Program-made: the position numbers and the translations under genes | Assembly (NCBI RefSeq): GCF_900102545.1 | Contig: NZ_FNBN01000006.1 | Coordinates: 248,001 to 312,000 of the forward strand | Direction of reading: 5' to 3' | DNA from: Chitinophaga filiformis | Lineage (GTDB): Bacteria > Bacteroidota > Bacteroidia > Chitinophagales > Chitinophagaceae | Length of the DNA: 64,000 bases | Notes under the pieces: model-generated | Told to the model about the DNA's origin: nothing | Database searches by the model: none | The model's input: only the letters and a program-made list of their open reading frames with translations | In this document: positions 35,544 to 44,722 of the stretch, piece by piece | Numbering within the stretch: the stretch's first letter is position 1 | Layout of the letters: each line of letters starts with the position of its first letter

Positions 35544-35676
35544 AATGGTGGAACACATTTCAATAAATGTATGGAAACGTTTGCGCAAAACGGATTATTA
35601 ATTTGCAACATCTGCATTAACAAAGTGTCCCATAGTGTCCCAGTGAAAGTGAGGCATATTTTATAATTTAGTCAGT

Positions 35677-36738
35677 ATGAAAACATTTTCCCTTCTCCGA
35701 TCTGCCGCCTGGCTGCTGGTCATTTGCAGCAGTTTGCAGGCGCGCGCCAACACCGCTTATGCTGACGACAGCACCCACCAGGAAAAATACGTGCTCGTCA
35801 TACATGGCGGTGCAGGCACTATCCTGAAAAAGAATATGACAGCCCAGAAAGAAGCCGCTTATAAAGCTGGCCTGGAAGAAGCACTGAAGACTGGCTATAA
35901 TGCGTTACAGGCCGGCAAAAGCAGCCTGGACGCAGTAGAAGCTACTATCCGTGTGCTGGAAGATAATCCACTGTTCAATGCAGGGAAGGGCGCTGTATTC
36001 ACGCACGACGGACGCAATGAAATGGATGCAGCCATTATGAATGGAAAAACGCTGGAAGCAGGATCGGTCGCAGGTGTATCAACAATCCGTAACCCTATCT
36101 CTGCAGCCAGGGCGGTAATGGAAAAATCAGAACATGTGATGATGGCAGGACGCGGTGCAGAACAGTTTGCGAAGGAAGCAGGACTGGAGATCGTGGATCC
36201 CTCCTATTTCCGTACAGAGGAACGCTGGGAAGGATTACAGAAAGCGCTGAAAGCAGACTCAATGAAAAGCAGGCTGGATCATAGTTATCAGCCCGCCGGC
36301 AAACTGGGTGTCGAGAACATCGATAACAAGTTTGGTACGGTAGGCTGCGTGGCACTTGACAAAGCAGGCAATCTGGCTGCAGGCACCTCTACCGGAGGTA
36401 TGACCAACAAAAAATATGGTCGTATCGGTGATGCGCCTATCATTGGCGCTGGTACTTATGCGAACAATAATACAGTAGCTGTTTCCTGTACCGGCTGGGG
36501 AGAGTTTTTTATCCGTAGTGTGGTGGCTTATGATCTGTCTGCGCTGATGGCATATAAAGGGTTAACAGTGCAGGAGGCCGGTAAGGCCGTCATAGAGAAA
36601 GTAGGTACGCTTGGAGGGAATGGTGGGTTGATAGCTTTGGACAAAAATGGTCGTGCCGCACTCCCTTTCAATACCGAAGGAATGTACAGGGGTATGGTGA
36701 CCGCTGAAGGAAAAATAACGATTGAGATCTACAAATAA
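35677..36738 (+). CDS. Exported isoaspartyl peptidase/L-asparaginase (Ntn hydrolase)
   Basis: A 353-residue plant-type asparaginase that cleaves isoaspartyl dipeptides and asparagine. A signal peptide (cut after about residue 25-29) precedes YVLVIHGGAGTILKK, NPLFNAGKGAVFTHDGRNEM and the auto-cleavage site KFGTVGCVALD. Threonine 221 becomes the new N-terminal nucleophile. The substrate loop is AGTSTGGMTNKKYGRIGDAP and the end GNGGLIALDKNG. It stands alone and is followed by a clear terminator. Confidence 0.96.
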   Translation: MKTFSLLRSAAWLLVICSSLQARANTAYADDSTHQEKYVLVIHGGAGTILKKNMTAQKEAAYKAGLEEALKTGYNALQAGKSSLDAVEATIRVLEDNPLFNAGKGAVFTHDGRNEMDAAIMNGKTLEAGSVAGVSTIRNPISAARAVMEKSEHVMMAGRGAEQFAKEAGLEIVDPSYFRTEERWEGLQKALKADSMKSRLDHSYQPAGKLGVENIDNKFGTVGCVALDKAGNLAAGTSTGGMTNKKYGRIGDAPIIGAGTYANNNTVAVSCTGWGEFFIRSVVAYDLSALMAYKGLTVQEAGKAVIEKVGTLGGNGGLIALDKNGRAALPFNTEGMYRGMVTAEGKITIEIYK

Positions 36739-36756
36739 TGGAAGTTTTGGGAAGTT

Positions 36757-36795
36757 CCGTGAAACTCCAGGACGGAGTTTCACGGTTTACTTTTC
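36757..36795 (+). terminator. Rho-independent terminator of the asparaginase gene
   Basis: The perfect arms CCGTGAAACTCC and GGAGTTTCACGG enclose AGGAC and are followed by TTTACTTTTC. It lies 18 bases past the stop codon. Confidence 0.88.
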
Positions 36796-36866
36796 ATGTC
36801 AGTATAGGGTATTAGGATATAGTTATTTTTTTGGCGGTCATGCAAATACCGCAACAGTTCTGTTCA

Positions 36867-37190
36867 TTAAACGAAACTGTTCTCAAACAATTTTCCAACT
36901 CCGGGGATAGGACTTAAGATGTCTTTGGACGCTGCTGCAGCGCCAAAGGTCATTAAGACCAATGGAAGAAGGCCGGCTACCGCTAATATTGAGCCTATTG
37001 ATGGAACAATTACTGAAATGACCTTAATGGCTGTCCATAAAATCACAGTAAAGATAAAAATACCCAGTGCCTGATTCAGGTGATAGCGCACCAACCTGCT
37101 TTTCTCCGGGTTACTTTTATACTGGACATAGCTGTATATCCATCCAATCAATGTGATGTAGGCAATAATAGCCAACGTTTGGTTTTTCAT
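36867..37190 (-). CDS. Small polytopic membrane protein (DUF4870/Tic20-like)
   Basis: A 107-residue protein with three hydrophobic helices: LAIIAYITLIGWIYSYVQY, FIFTVILWTAIKVISVIVP and ILAVAGLLPLVLMTFGAA. Between the first two lies the conserved amphipathic stretch RLVRYHLNQALGIF, the DUF4870 hallmark (HxxQA). The function is unknown. It is followed on the same strand (upstream) by a YiaAB protein, both probably housekeeping membrane genes. Confidence 0.85.
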   Translation of the reverse strand: MKNQTLAIIAYITLIGWIYSYVQYKSNPEKSRLVRYHLNQALGIFIFTVILWTAIKVISVIVPSIGSILAVAGLLPLVLMTFGAAAASKDILSPIPGVGKLFENSFV

Positions 37191-37275
37191 AAAAGATATG
37201 GTTTAATTTTTTGGGATAGAGCAAGGCATTGCTACCAGGCTCCTTATCCTTTATGCCATCAATAATTTGGGTGGG

Positions 37276-37701
37276 TTATCTTTCGATTGTCGTGTCTCCG
37301 GTTACGATACCCGCTTTTGCAGCCTGGGTATCACGAGTGTTCTTTTGTACGCTGATAGCGCCGAAAATACTGAGCAGGAAGGCGAAGGCATAGAAACCTT
37401 TTTCACTTGGTAACAGTGTCGCATTCCATAATCCCACTGCCAGCAATACAATACATAAAATGGTAGATACCCAGCTGATACCATAATAGATATCTGTTAC
37501 CGGTATCCCTTCCAGACGATCTCTCACACATTTCTGCACAGATACACCTGCAAAAAGACCATACATTAATATGGTGAAGTAATACCCCTTTTCATTAAGC
37601 TGCATTTCAGCATTCCACAGTCCAATGATATAACCTAACACTCCTATTGATAATGCAAGCCAGGAAGTAGCAATAAAGGCAAGTGATGGTTTTTGCTTCA
37701 T
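37276..37701 (-). CDS. YiaA/YiaB-type inner-membrane protein
   Basis: A 141-residue protein built of two repeats, each with two helices: SWLALSIGVLGYIIGLWNAE ... EKGYYFTILMYGLFAGVSVQKCVRD, then SWVSTILCIVLLAVGLWNAT ... EKGFYAFAFLLSIFGAISVQKNTRD (in outline). The W-NA, EKG(F/Y) and SVQK marks fit the YiaAB two-helix domain. The function is not known. It may share a transcript with the gene at 36867-37190, 85 bases away. Confidence 0.92.
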   Translation of the reverse strand: MKQKPSLAFIATSWLALSIGVLGYIIGLWNAEMQLNEKGYYFTILMYGLFAGVSVQKCVRDRLEGIPVTDIYYGISWVSTILCIVLLAVGLWNATLLPSEKGFYAFAFLLSIFGAISVQKNTRDTQAAKAGIVTGDTTIER

Positions 37702-37821
37702 TTAATGTTGTGTGATAATTACGATGTAAAAGTAGATTAAATTGTAAGGGTGGAGAATAGCGGTTTTCAGGTATAAATCACCGGGATTCCTTATTTTGGT
37801 CCCCGAATATCCGGGATACTT

Positions 37822-38175
37822 ATGGAATATAACAAGGGAACCCACCTTATTGCGACACTATATACAACTGAGCATCAACTACTTAATACTTTCACGGCAT
37901 TCAAAACCCTGACGGACGAACTCATTCTTACTCATCAGTTACAAAAACTGGGCGAAGTATATCATGATTTCTCCCCTGCCGGCTATACGGGAGTGGTATG
38001 TCTCAGTGAGAGCCACTTGTCCATACATACCTGGCCGGAGCATGGAAAGATCAATGTTGATATTTACCTCAGCAATTACCTGCGGAATAACGACGGTACA
38101 GTAGATAATATATACAGCGCGATCAAAGCTCATTTTAATGCGGCTGTTGAACATGAACAATTCCTCAAACGCTAA
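37822..38175 (+). CDS. speD: S-adenosylmethionine decarboxylase proenzyme
   Basis: The enzyme makes decarboxylated AdoMet, the aminopropyl donor for spermidine. The 117-residue product is the short class (SpeH type). Self-cleavage should occur between Glu63 and Ser64 in LSESHLSIHTWPEHG, giving the pyruvoyl group on Ser64. His70-like and Cys-region residues are in place. It leads a tightly packed forward operon (three bases to the next gene) that also encodes the matching aminopropyltransferase. Confidence 0.96.
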   Translation: MEYNKGTHLIATLYTTEHQLLNTFTAFKTLTDELILTHQLQKLGEVYHDFSPAGYTGVVCLSESHLSIHTWPEHGKINVDIYLSNYLRNNDGTVDNIYSAIKAHFNAAVEHEQFLKR

Positions 38176-38178
38176 TCA

Positions 38179-40083
38179 ATGACAGAGATCCCTTATACAT
38201 ACAAATGTCCTTCCTGCAGTAACCTGGTCACCTTTAGCTCCCGGCACGCCACCGTACGGGTATGCACCTGCGGAACGGTGCTGAACAGAATGACTGATGG
38301 TACGATCATACCCAGGCCATTCTCTGTGATTGCCGAAAAGGCGTCCGTTATTGCGCCCGGCACTACGGGTCAATGGAAAGGCAAAACATTCAGGGTAAGC
38401 GGCCGCTTCAGGATCTGGACATCAGAAACAGTGTTCAGTTACTGGACTATTATATTCGAGGACGAAACAGCTGCATACCTCATGGAAGGATATGGCATGT
38501 ATGCTGTTCTCCTGCCTGTAGCCACACCTCCCGAGCTGGCCCGGGATGCGATCAAACAACTGGCGCCCGGCGGAAAAAAGCTGTTGAATAAGGACGAATA
38601 CATGCTGCTGCGTAAGGACCAATGTAAGAAGTGGGACGTGGAAGGAGAACTCTTCATCCCTGAATGCAATAGTACCTTTATTACCTATGATTTTTCAAGC
38701 GCTAAGGGACAGCTTTTACATATTATAGAATACTGGTCACAAGTGCAGCCAGCCTTTGAAGTACACTATACCGACTTCACATCACTGGCCCTGGAACAGA
38801 CACGTACCTACGACAACCCGGGCTGGGAATTTAAGTGTACCTGTGGCTGTAATATACATGTTGCCACTTTCCCCTATGCACAAAGCTGTGTATGCCGCAA
38901 CTGTGGCCACCGGTATGTGTATGAGAACAATCTTGAATTTAACAGGCGCGGGAAGAATGGCATACAAGTTCAACCAGCCATCACACTGGGCGCAACCGGT
39001 ATCATAAAAGGAATTTCCTACAAGGTGATCGGTTTCATCGTCAAAGAGGAACGAAACCAATACCAATCACAATGGCGTGAATATACCTTATTCAATGAGC
39101 AGGAAGGATATGCCTTTCTGAGCGAGTATGATGGTCACTGGATCTACCTGCGGGAACAGGGCAAGACACCAGTTCCGGAAAATATGAGTACCGGCGGGTT
39201 TAACTATGATGGGAAGGGTTTTGATCTGTTCAATTCTTACAGTTATAATATCGTCACTGCCAGAGGAGAGTTTCCCGGCAATGCCTTCAACGACACCCAG
39301 GTAAAGTGCTGGGAGTTTATTTCACCCCCCATCATGTGGAACCGGGAACAAAGCCCCACAGAAGGTATTGTCTGGTTCAAAGGATGGCATGTAGACGCTG
39401 ATGAACTAAAAAAAGCTCTGGGAGATGCCATTATCCGCCCTACACAAGTCGGCGTAGGGGCTGTACAACCGAATGGTTATATCGACCTGATGATCCTGGT
39501 CAGAAATACCCTGATAGCAATAGGAGTACTGATCCTGCTACATCTGGCCATCACATCCGGCAACAGCGAACGGGAACTGTTCGTTCGTGAAATTTACTTC
39601 TCCGATTCTTCCACTATGCAAGCTGCCGTGATCAATGATATCCACCTGGAGAAAGGGAAAAGCAACATCATGCTGGATCTCAATTCTCCCGTGGAGAATA
39701 CCTGGATGGATCTGGAAGCAACACTCGTCGATATAAAGACCGGTACTGAATACAGCGTTAATAAAGGCGTGGAATATTACAGCGGTGTAGAAGATGGAGA
39801 GAGGTGGTCTGAAGGAAGTCAGAATGCTACCTTCTTTATCAACGAAGTACCTCATGGCGATTATACGCTGAAACTGGAGGCTACCAGAGAAACAGCCTAT
39901 TATCCTTTAAAAAGCTATACGATCACAGCCCATTACGATGTGCCCAATACCAGGAACCTGTTTATTTGTATAGGGCTCCTGCTGCTGTGGCCTATCTTCA
40001 AATATTTTTCAACTTATTTCAGCGAAAGACAACGCTGGTCAAACAGTCCATATTCAGCATTTATAACAAGCGAAGATGAATAA
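38179..40083 (+). CDS. DUF4178 protein with two zinc-ribbon-like segments and C-terminal membrane helices
   Basis: A 634-residue protein. An N-terminal Cys pair cluster (YKCPSCSNLV ... VCTCGTVL) is followed by a DUF4178 unit (KGKTFRVSGRFRIW). A second Cys cluster (FKCTCGCNIHV ... CVCRNCGHRY) is followed by another DUF4178 unit (KGISYKVIGFIVKEERN). Two membrane helices (about 432-455 and 592-613) enclose a beta-rich, probably extracytoplasmic domain. DUF4178 genes are known to sit beside speD, speE and DUF350 genes. It overlaps the next small gene by eight bases. Confidence 0.9.
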   Translation: MTEIPYTYKCPSCSNLVTFSSRHATVRVCTCGTVLNRMTDGTIIPRPFSVIAEKASVIAPGTTGQWKGKTFRVSGRFRIWTSETVFSYWTIIFEDETAAYLMEGYGMYAVLLPVATPPELARDAIKQLAPGGKKLLNKDEYMLLRKDQCKKWDVEGELFIPECNSTFITYDFSSAKGQLLHIIEYWSQVQPAFEVHYTDFTSLALEQTRTYDNPGWEFKCTCGCNIHVATFPYAQSCVCRNCGHRYVYENNLEFNRRGKNGIQVQPAITLGATGIIKGISYKVIGFIVKEERNQYQSQWREYTLFNEQEGYAFLSEYDGHWIYLREQGKTPVPENMSTGGFNYDGKGFDLFNSYSYNIVTARGEFPGNAFNDTQVKCWEFISPPIMWNREQSPTEGIVWFKGWHVDADELKKALGDAIIRPTQVGVGAVQPNGYIDLMILVRNTLIAIGVLILLHLAITSGNSERELFVREIYFSDSSTMQAAVINDIHLEKGKSNIMLDLNSPVENTWMDLEATLVDIKTGTEYSVNKGVEYYSGVEDGERWSEGSQNATFFINEVPHGDYTLKLEATRETAYYPLKSYTITAHYDVPNTRNLFICIGLLLLWPIFKYFSTYFSERQRWSNSPYSAFITSEDE

Positions 40084-40255
40084 ATTCAACCCATTTCAGC
40101 GGGAATCACCTTTGTTTTCTTTCCGTTGGTTCATTCTATTTGCAAGCCTCATTGCCGGATTGCTGTTTCGTTCAGATACCACCGGATGGCGGCTGTTCTC
40201 CGGATCAGGGCAACAGCAATGGAGCGCTTCCGGCGCACATGGATATCATAAATAA
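40076..40255 (+). CDS. 59-residue single-helix membrane protein
   Basis: This small gene starts at ATG 40076 inside the end of the DUF4178 gene (GAAGATGAATAA) and ends at TAA 40255. The product is MNKFNPFQRESPLFSF, one membrane helix RWFILFASLIAGLLF, and a short tail rich in Ser, Gly and Gln ending GAHGYHK. The overlap implies coupled translation. No family is recognised; its place between DUF4178 and DUF350 makes it a likely part of the same complex. Confidence 0.72.
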   Translation: MNKFNPFQRESPLFSFRWFILFASLIAGLLFRSDTTGWRLFSGSGQQQWSASGAHGYHK

Positions 40256-40272
40256 CCTTCAAACAACCTAAT

Positions 40273-40476
40273 ATGTCAAACGCACTTATCAATTCTATTC
40301 TCTATTCCTTTCTCGGTATTGCTATACTTGTAATCGTATTTGTACTGGTAGAAGTATTGACGCCCAGGCATAACCTGCGCAAAGAGATCATGGAGAAGCA
40401 GAATATGGCCGTAGCTGTACTGGCAGGATTTTTCATGCTGGCCATGGCTATTATCATCGCATCTGCCATTCACTAA
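40273..40476 (+). CDS. DUF350 membrane protein (YjfL-like)
   Basis: A 67-residue protein with two membrane helices: LYSFLGIAILVIVFVLVEVL and MAVAVLAGFFMLAMAIIIASA, joined by a charged loop TPRHNLRKEIMEKQN. This is one DUF350 unit, as found in E. coli YjfL, whose locus also contains a PspA-like protein and a polyamine-conjugating enzyme. It lies 17 bases after the small gene and 12 before the aminopropyltransferase. Confidence 0.9.
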   Translation: MSNALINSILYSFLGIAILVIVFVLVEVLTPRHNLRKEIMEKQNMAVAVLAGFFMLAMAIIIASAIH

Positions 40477-40488
40477 GTAAACGAACCA

Positions 40489-42015
40489 ATGTCTAAAAAA
40501 GAAAGCGGCGCACAGTGGCTGTTATTGACGGCAGTATTTGTTATTGCTACCTGTGGATTAATTTATGAACTGGTAGCGGGTACCCTGGCTTCCTATCTGC
40601 TGGGGGACAGTATCACACAGTTCAGTACTATTATTGGCGTGTACCTGTTTTCTATGGGAATAGGCTCCTTCCTCTCCAAGTATTTTAATCAGAACCTGCT
40701 GGCCTGGTTCATCAGGATTGAACTGCTGGTAGGATTGGTGGGAGGATTCAGCTCCGCCCTACTTTTTATCGTATTCCCGCTGGCCGCCTCCTTCCGCCTC
40801 ATCCTGTACGCCATCGTGCTGATCACCGGTGTACTGGTAGGTCTGGAGATTCCCCTGCTGATGCGCATACTGGAAAAAAAAGTAGCTTTCAAGGAGCTGG
40901 TCAGCCGTGTGTTCACCTTCGACTATATCGGTGCTTTGCTGGCTTCCCTGATATTTCCTTTATTGCTGGTACCTCACCTGGGGCTCATCAGAACATCCCT
41001 CTTCTTTGGGATATTAAATGTAGGTGTAGGCTGGTACCTTGCCCACCATTTCTCCAAAGAGATCAGGCAGGTTGTGTTGTTAAAAACAGCCGCCATTACA
41101 TTGCTGCTGACACAGCTGGTCTGCTTTGTATTTTCAGAGAGCATTATGAGTTACAGTGAAACGATGACTTATGATGACAATGTGGTGTACTCCACGTCCA
41201 CTCCTTACCAGCGAATCGTCATCACCAAAAACAAACATGAACTGCGGCTGTTCCTGAACGGCAATCTACAGTTCAGCACTGCGGATGAATACCGTTATCA
41301 TGAAGCATTAGTACATCCCACATTTTCCTCTCTCGATCAACCCGAGCAGGTATTGGTACTGGGTGGCGGAGATGGTCTTGCAGTAAGGGAGATCCTGAAA
41401 TATCCATCAGTCAAACAGGTTACCCTGGTTGATCTCGATCCGGCTATGACAAAGCTGTTCTCCCGGCAGGAGATGCTTGTCAGGCTGAATGATTCCTCCC
41501 TGCTGAACAGCAAAGTGCATGTACATAATGCAGATGCCTTCACCTGGCTGCGGAGCAATAAAACATTATTTGCCGCGATCGTGGTAGACTTCCCCGATCC
41601 TTCCAATTTCTCCATCGGGAAGTTATACAGTACTTCATTTTATCAGCTGTTGAAACGTGCACTGCGTCCCGATGGTATAGCCGTAATACAAAGCACCTCT
41701 CCTTATGTAGCACCTAAAAGTTTCTGGTGCGTGGATACCACCCTTCGTTCAGTAGGATTACACACCATCGCTTATCATAACTATGTTCCATCCTTTGGCG
41801 AATGGGGGTATATCATGGCTACCCCGGAGGAACCACATCGCTGGTTCAGTCATCTTCCGGCGCCATTGAAATTCCTGAATCCAACTACCCTGCAACAGAT
41901 GCTGACATTCCCCGAGGATATGAAAGCACATCAGTTGCTCGACATCAATAAACTCAACAACCAGGCGCTGGTAAAGTATTTTGAAGAAGAGTGGGGCAAA
42001 TATCTTGAACATTAA
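40489..42015 (+). CDS. speE: Membrane-fused polyamine aminopropyltransferase (spermidine synthase)
   Basis: A 508-residue protein. The first 225 residues hold about seven membrane helices (VIATCGLIYELVAGTLASYLL, FSTIIGVYLFSMGIGSFLSKYF in outline). The rest is a spermidine-synthase domain with YSTSTPYQRIVITKN, DEYRYHEALVHPTF, the AdoMet-binding VLVLGGGDGLAVREILKYP and VVDFPDPSNF. It should transfer the aminopropyl group from decarboxylated AdoMet made by the first gene. The membrane half suggests product delivery at, or sensing of, the membrane. It is followed by the FAD enzyme after three bases. Confidence 0.94.
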   Translation: MSKKESGAQWLLLTAVFVIATCGLIYELVAGTLASYLLGDSITQFSTIIGVYLFSMGIGSFLSKYFNQNLLAWFIRIELLVGLVGGFSSALLFIVFPLAASFRLILYAIVLITGVLVGLEIPLLMRILEKKVAFKELVSRVFTFDYIGALLASLIFPLLLVPHLGLIRTSLFFGILNVGVGWYLAHHFSKEIRQVVLLKTAAITLLLTQLVCFVFSESIMSYSETMTYDDNVVYSTSTPYQRIVITKNKHELRLFLNGNLQFSTADEYRYHEALVHPTFSSLDQPEQVLVLGGGDGLAVREILKYPSVKQVTLVDLDPAMTKLFSRQEMLVRLNDSSLLNSKVHVHNADAFTWLRSNKTLFAAIVVDFPDPSNFSIGKLYSTSFYQLLKRALRPDGIAVIQSTSPYVAPKSFWCVDTTLRSVGLHTIAYHNYVPSFGEWGYIMATPEEPHRWFSHLPAPLKFLNPTTLQQMLTFPEDMKAHQLLDINKLNNQALVKYFEEEWGKYLEH

Positions 42016-42018
42016 GAT

Positions 42019-43629
42019 ATGCGGAGAAGATCATTTATACAATCCATAGCAGGACTCACAGTTGTGAGCAGTGTCATCGCCTCCTGTCACCGGCAACGGG
42101 TGATTGGTGGCAGTGTGATAGGGGCTAATTTCCATACGGGACATCTGTTGCGGGATAAAAAGTTTGCTGCACCGGTCAGTACAACAGAACATGCTGTAGT
42201 AATTGTGGGTGGTGGCATCAGCGGATTATCCGCTGCACGTTATCTTCACAGGCAGGGCGTCAGGGACATCGTTATACTGGACCTCGAGAAAGAAATGGGA
42301 GGCAATGCAGCCTGTGGAAAGAACGATATTTCAGCTTATCCATGGGGCGCGCACTATGTTCCTATCCCTAACAATGACCTGACGGAATATACCGACTTTA
42401 TGCGTGAGTGTGGGGTTATCACCAGCGATGCCGCCGCTCCCCTACCCGCTTACAATGATTATTATATCTGTTTCGACCCCGAGGAAAGACTCTACATCAA
42501 TGGGCAGTGGCAGGAAGGACTTATTCCTCAATTTGGTGTACCTGCTTCGGAAAAGGCACAGATACAACAGTTCCTCGATAAAATGCAGGCCTTCCGCCTT
42601 GCTAAAGGACAGGATGGGAAAGATGCTTTTACCATACCGCTGGATCATTCCAGTAAAGATCCCGCCTTCACACAACTCGACAGCCTTACCATGAAACAGT
42701 GGCTGCAGCAGCAGGGATTGACCTCTCCTTACCTGCAATGGTATGTGAACTACTGCACCCGCGATGATTACGGCACCACTTATGACGAGATCAGTGCCTG
42801 GGTGGGCATCCACTATTTCGCCAGCAGGAAGGGCAAAGGCAGTAATGCTGAACATCATGATGTACTGACATGGCCGGAAGGCAATGGCTGGCTGGCAGCA
42901 CATCTGAAGCAGGAACTACAGCCTTATTTTCATAACGAAGCATTGGTGGCCCGTATTCAGCAGGAAAATGATACACTAGCGGTAGACTACTTCGATGTAA
43001 AAGAGAGTCGCCTAAAAAGGATCATTGCACAACAGTGTATCCTTGCCGTACCACAGTTTGTAGCTGCCAGGATATTACAGGATGAAGCACGCCTGCAGAA
43101 AGTACATCAGCATATACAATACAGTCCCTGGATGGTAGCCAATATCCGCACAAAGGAACTGAAGGAAAGGAGTGGTCCGCCACTCAGCTGGGACAATGTC
43201 ATCTATAATAGTCCGTCATTAGGATATGTGGAAGCCACGCACCAGGAAATCCGGCAGGGTATCCATCGTAGGAACCTGACCTATTACCTGCCCTTAACAG
43301 CTCATACACCCGCAGAAGGAAGAAAAGCAGCACTGGAAAGAACACATGCGGAGTGGGTAAAACTGATCGTCGAAGATCTGGAGAAAGTACATTCCAATAT
43401 AACAGATGCCATAGAAGAAGTGAATGTGATGATCTGGGGCCATGCCATGGCCAAACCCTTGCCAGGCATAGCACATGGTACGATTCGGCAGGAACTGGCT
43501 GCATCTGTGAATGACCGGCTACACTTTGCCCATACCGATCTGGCGGGCAACAGCATATTCGAGGAAGCCTTTTACCAGGGACTTTCCGCTGCAAAAAAAG
43601 TAATGACTCACTTATCCGGTAATATATGA
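42019..43629 (+). CDS. Exported FAD-dependent amine oxidase-like protein
   Basis: A 536-residue flavoprotein. The N-terminus MRRRSFIQSIAGLTVVSSVIASC combines a twin-arginine-like motif with a possible lipobox, so it is probably exported folded. The dinucleotide-binding motif is VVIVGGGISGLSAARYL (61-77), then LDLEKEMGGNAACGKN. The C-terminal FAD segment is FAHTDLAGNSIFEEAFYQG. The polyamine context suggests oxidation of polyamines or related amines, but desaturase/oxidoreductase chemistry is also possible. It overlaps the next gene by four bases. Confidence 0.88.
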   Translation: MRRRSFIQSIAGLTVVSSVIASCHRQRVIGGSVIGANFHTGHLLRDKKFAAPVSTTEHAVVIVGGGISGLSAARYLHRQGVRDIVILDLEKEMGGNAACGKNDISAYPWGAHYVPIPNNDLTEYTDFMRECGVITSDAAAPLPAYNDYYICFDPEERLYINGQWQEGLIPQFGVPASEKAQIQQFLDKMQAFRLAKGQDGKDAFTIPLDHSSKDPAFTQLDSLTMKQWLQQQGLTSPYLQWYVNYCTRDDYGTTYDEISAWVGIHYFASRKGKGSNAEHHDVLTWPEGNGWLAAHLKQELQPYFHNEALVARIQQENDTLAVDYFDVKESRLKRIIAQQCILAVPQFVAARILQDEARLQKVHQHIQYSPWMVANIRTKELKERSGPPLSWDNVIYNSPSLGYVEATHQEIRQGIHRRNLTYYLPLTAHTPAEGRKAALERTHAEWVKLIVEDLEKVHSNITDAIEEVNVMIWGHAMAKPLPGIAHGTIRQELAASVNDRLHFAHTDLAGNSIFEEAFYQGLSAAKKVMTHLSGNI

Positions 43630-44699
43630 ACAAGCAAGCGTGGATAGGCAAACCGTGGATTGACAGTATATTCATACTACTGCCCCCATTTTTAAGCCTG
43701 CTGGTAATTATATTCTTTCCCTCCCTCTTCAGCAACAACAAAGAGATGCCGGAGGCAGGCTGGGTAGTGCTTGTACTGCTGGTAGATGTGGCGCATGTAT
43801 ACAGTACCCTGTACCGGACCTACTTCGATCCGCAGGCACTGAACAAACAACGCTTCCTGCTCTGGATCATACCACTGGTAAGTTTTATAGCAGGTGTATT
43901 GGTTTACACGATGAGTAGTCTCTTATTCTGGCGGATACTGGCTTATGTGGCTGTTTTCCATTTCGTGCGCCAGCAATATGGCTTCATGCGTGTATACAGC
44001 CGGCAGGAAAATGCACACCGGTATAGTAAACTCATAGACACGGTTACCATCTATACGGCAGCATTATACCCAATGGCATACTGGCATTTCAGTGGTCCGC
44101 GGAATTTCAGCTGGTTTATTGAGAATGACTTTGTCTTCTTCCCATCGGCAGCACTACTGTATCTGCTGACGATCGTATACCGGGTGATCGTCGCTATATA
44201 TGTCATCAAGGAGCTGTACCTGCTCTTTACCACACGTACTATCAACATTCCTAAAACAGCTATTATCACAGGTACGCTTGTGTCCTGGTATTTTGGGATT
44301 GTCTTCTTTAATGGAGATATGGCCTTTACTCTGTTGAATGTGGTTAGCCATGGTATTCCTTATATGGCATTGATCTGGGTGTATGGAGAAAAGCAATACA
44401 AAGATCCGCGTAAGAGTAATTCATTCCTGCAACTCGTATTCAGCAGGTATGGCATTGTGATCTTCCTTCTGCTGATCTTCCTGTTTGCATTCATTGAAGA
44501 AGGTCTCTGGGATATGACCGTATGGCAGGAGCATGCCACTATCTTTGGTACTGCGCATCTGCCATCGCTGGAACTGAACCATCAGCTGCTCTGCCTCATC
44601 GTTCCCTTGCTGGCCTTGCCACAGATCACACATTATATTCTCGACGGTTTTATCTGGAAGATAAAGAAGGAAGAATTTAAATGGAGCAATGAAATTTAA
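43626..44699 (+). CDS. Polytopic membrane protein of unknown function
   Basis: A 357-residue protein with about nine hydrophobic segments, beginning with KPWIDSIFILLPPFLSLLVI, then WVVLVLLVDVAHVYSTLYRTYFD, FHFVRQQYGFMRVYSRQE, NVVSHGIPYMALIW, and ending PQITHYILDGFIWKIKKEEF. Histidines recur within helices (DVAHVYST, FHFVRQQYG, SHGIPY, THYILDGF), which recalls di-iron or heme membrane enzymes; that is inference. Similar proteins follow FAD oxidases in related loci. It overlaps the FAD gene by four bases. Confidence 0.82.
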   Translation: MNKQAWIGKPWIDSIFILLPPFLSLLVIIFFPSLFSNNKEMPEAGWVVLVLLVDVAHVYSTLYRTYFDPQALNKQRFLLWIIPLVSFIAGVLVYTMSSLLFWRILAYVAVFHFVRQQYGFMRVYSRQENAHRYSKLIDTVTIYTAALYPMAYWHFSGPRNFSWFIENDFVFFPSAALLYLLTIVYRVIVAIYVIKELYLLFTTRTINIPKTAIITGTLVSWYFGIVFFNGDMAFTLLNVVSHGIPYMALIWVYGEKQYKDPRKSNSFLQLVFSRYGIVIFLLLIFLFAFIEEGLWDMTVWQEHATIFGTAHLPSLELNHQLLCLIVPLLALPQITHYILDGFIWKIKKEEFKWSNEI

Positions 44700-44722
44700 T
44701 ACTTTTAGATAAAAGATCACCT

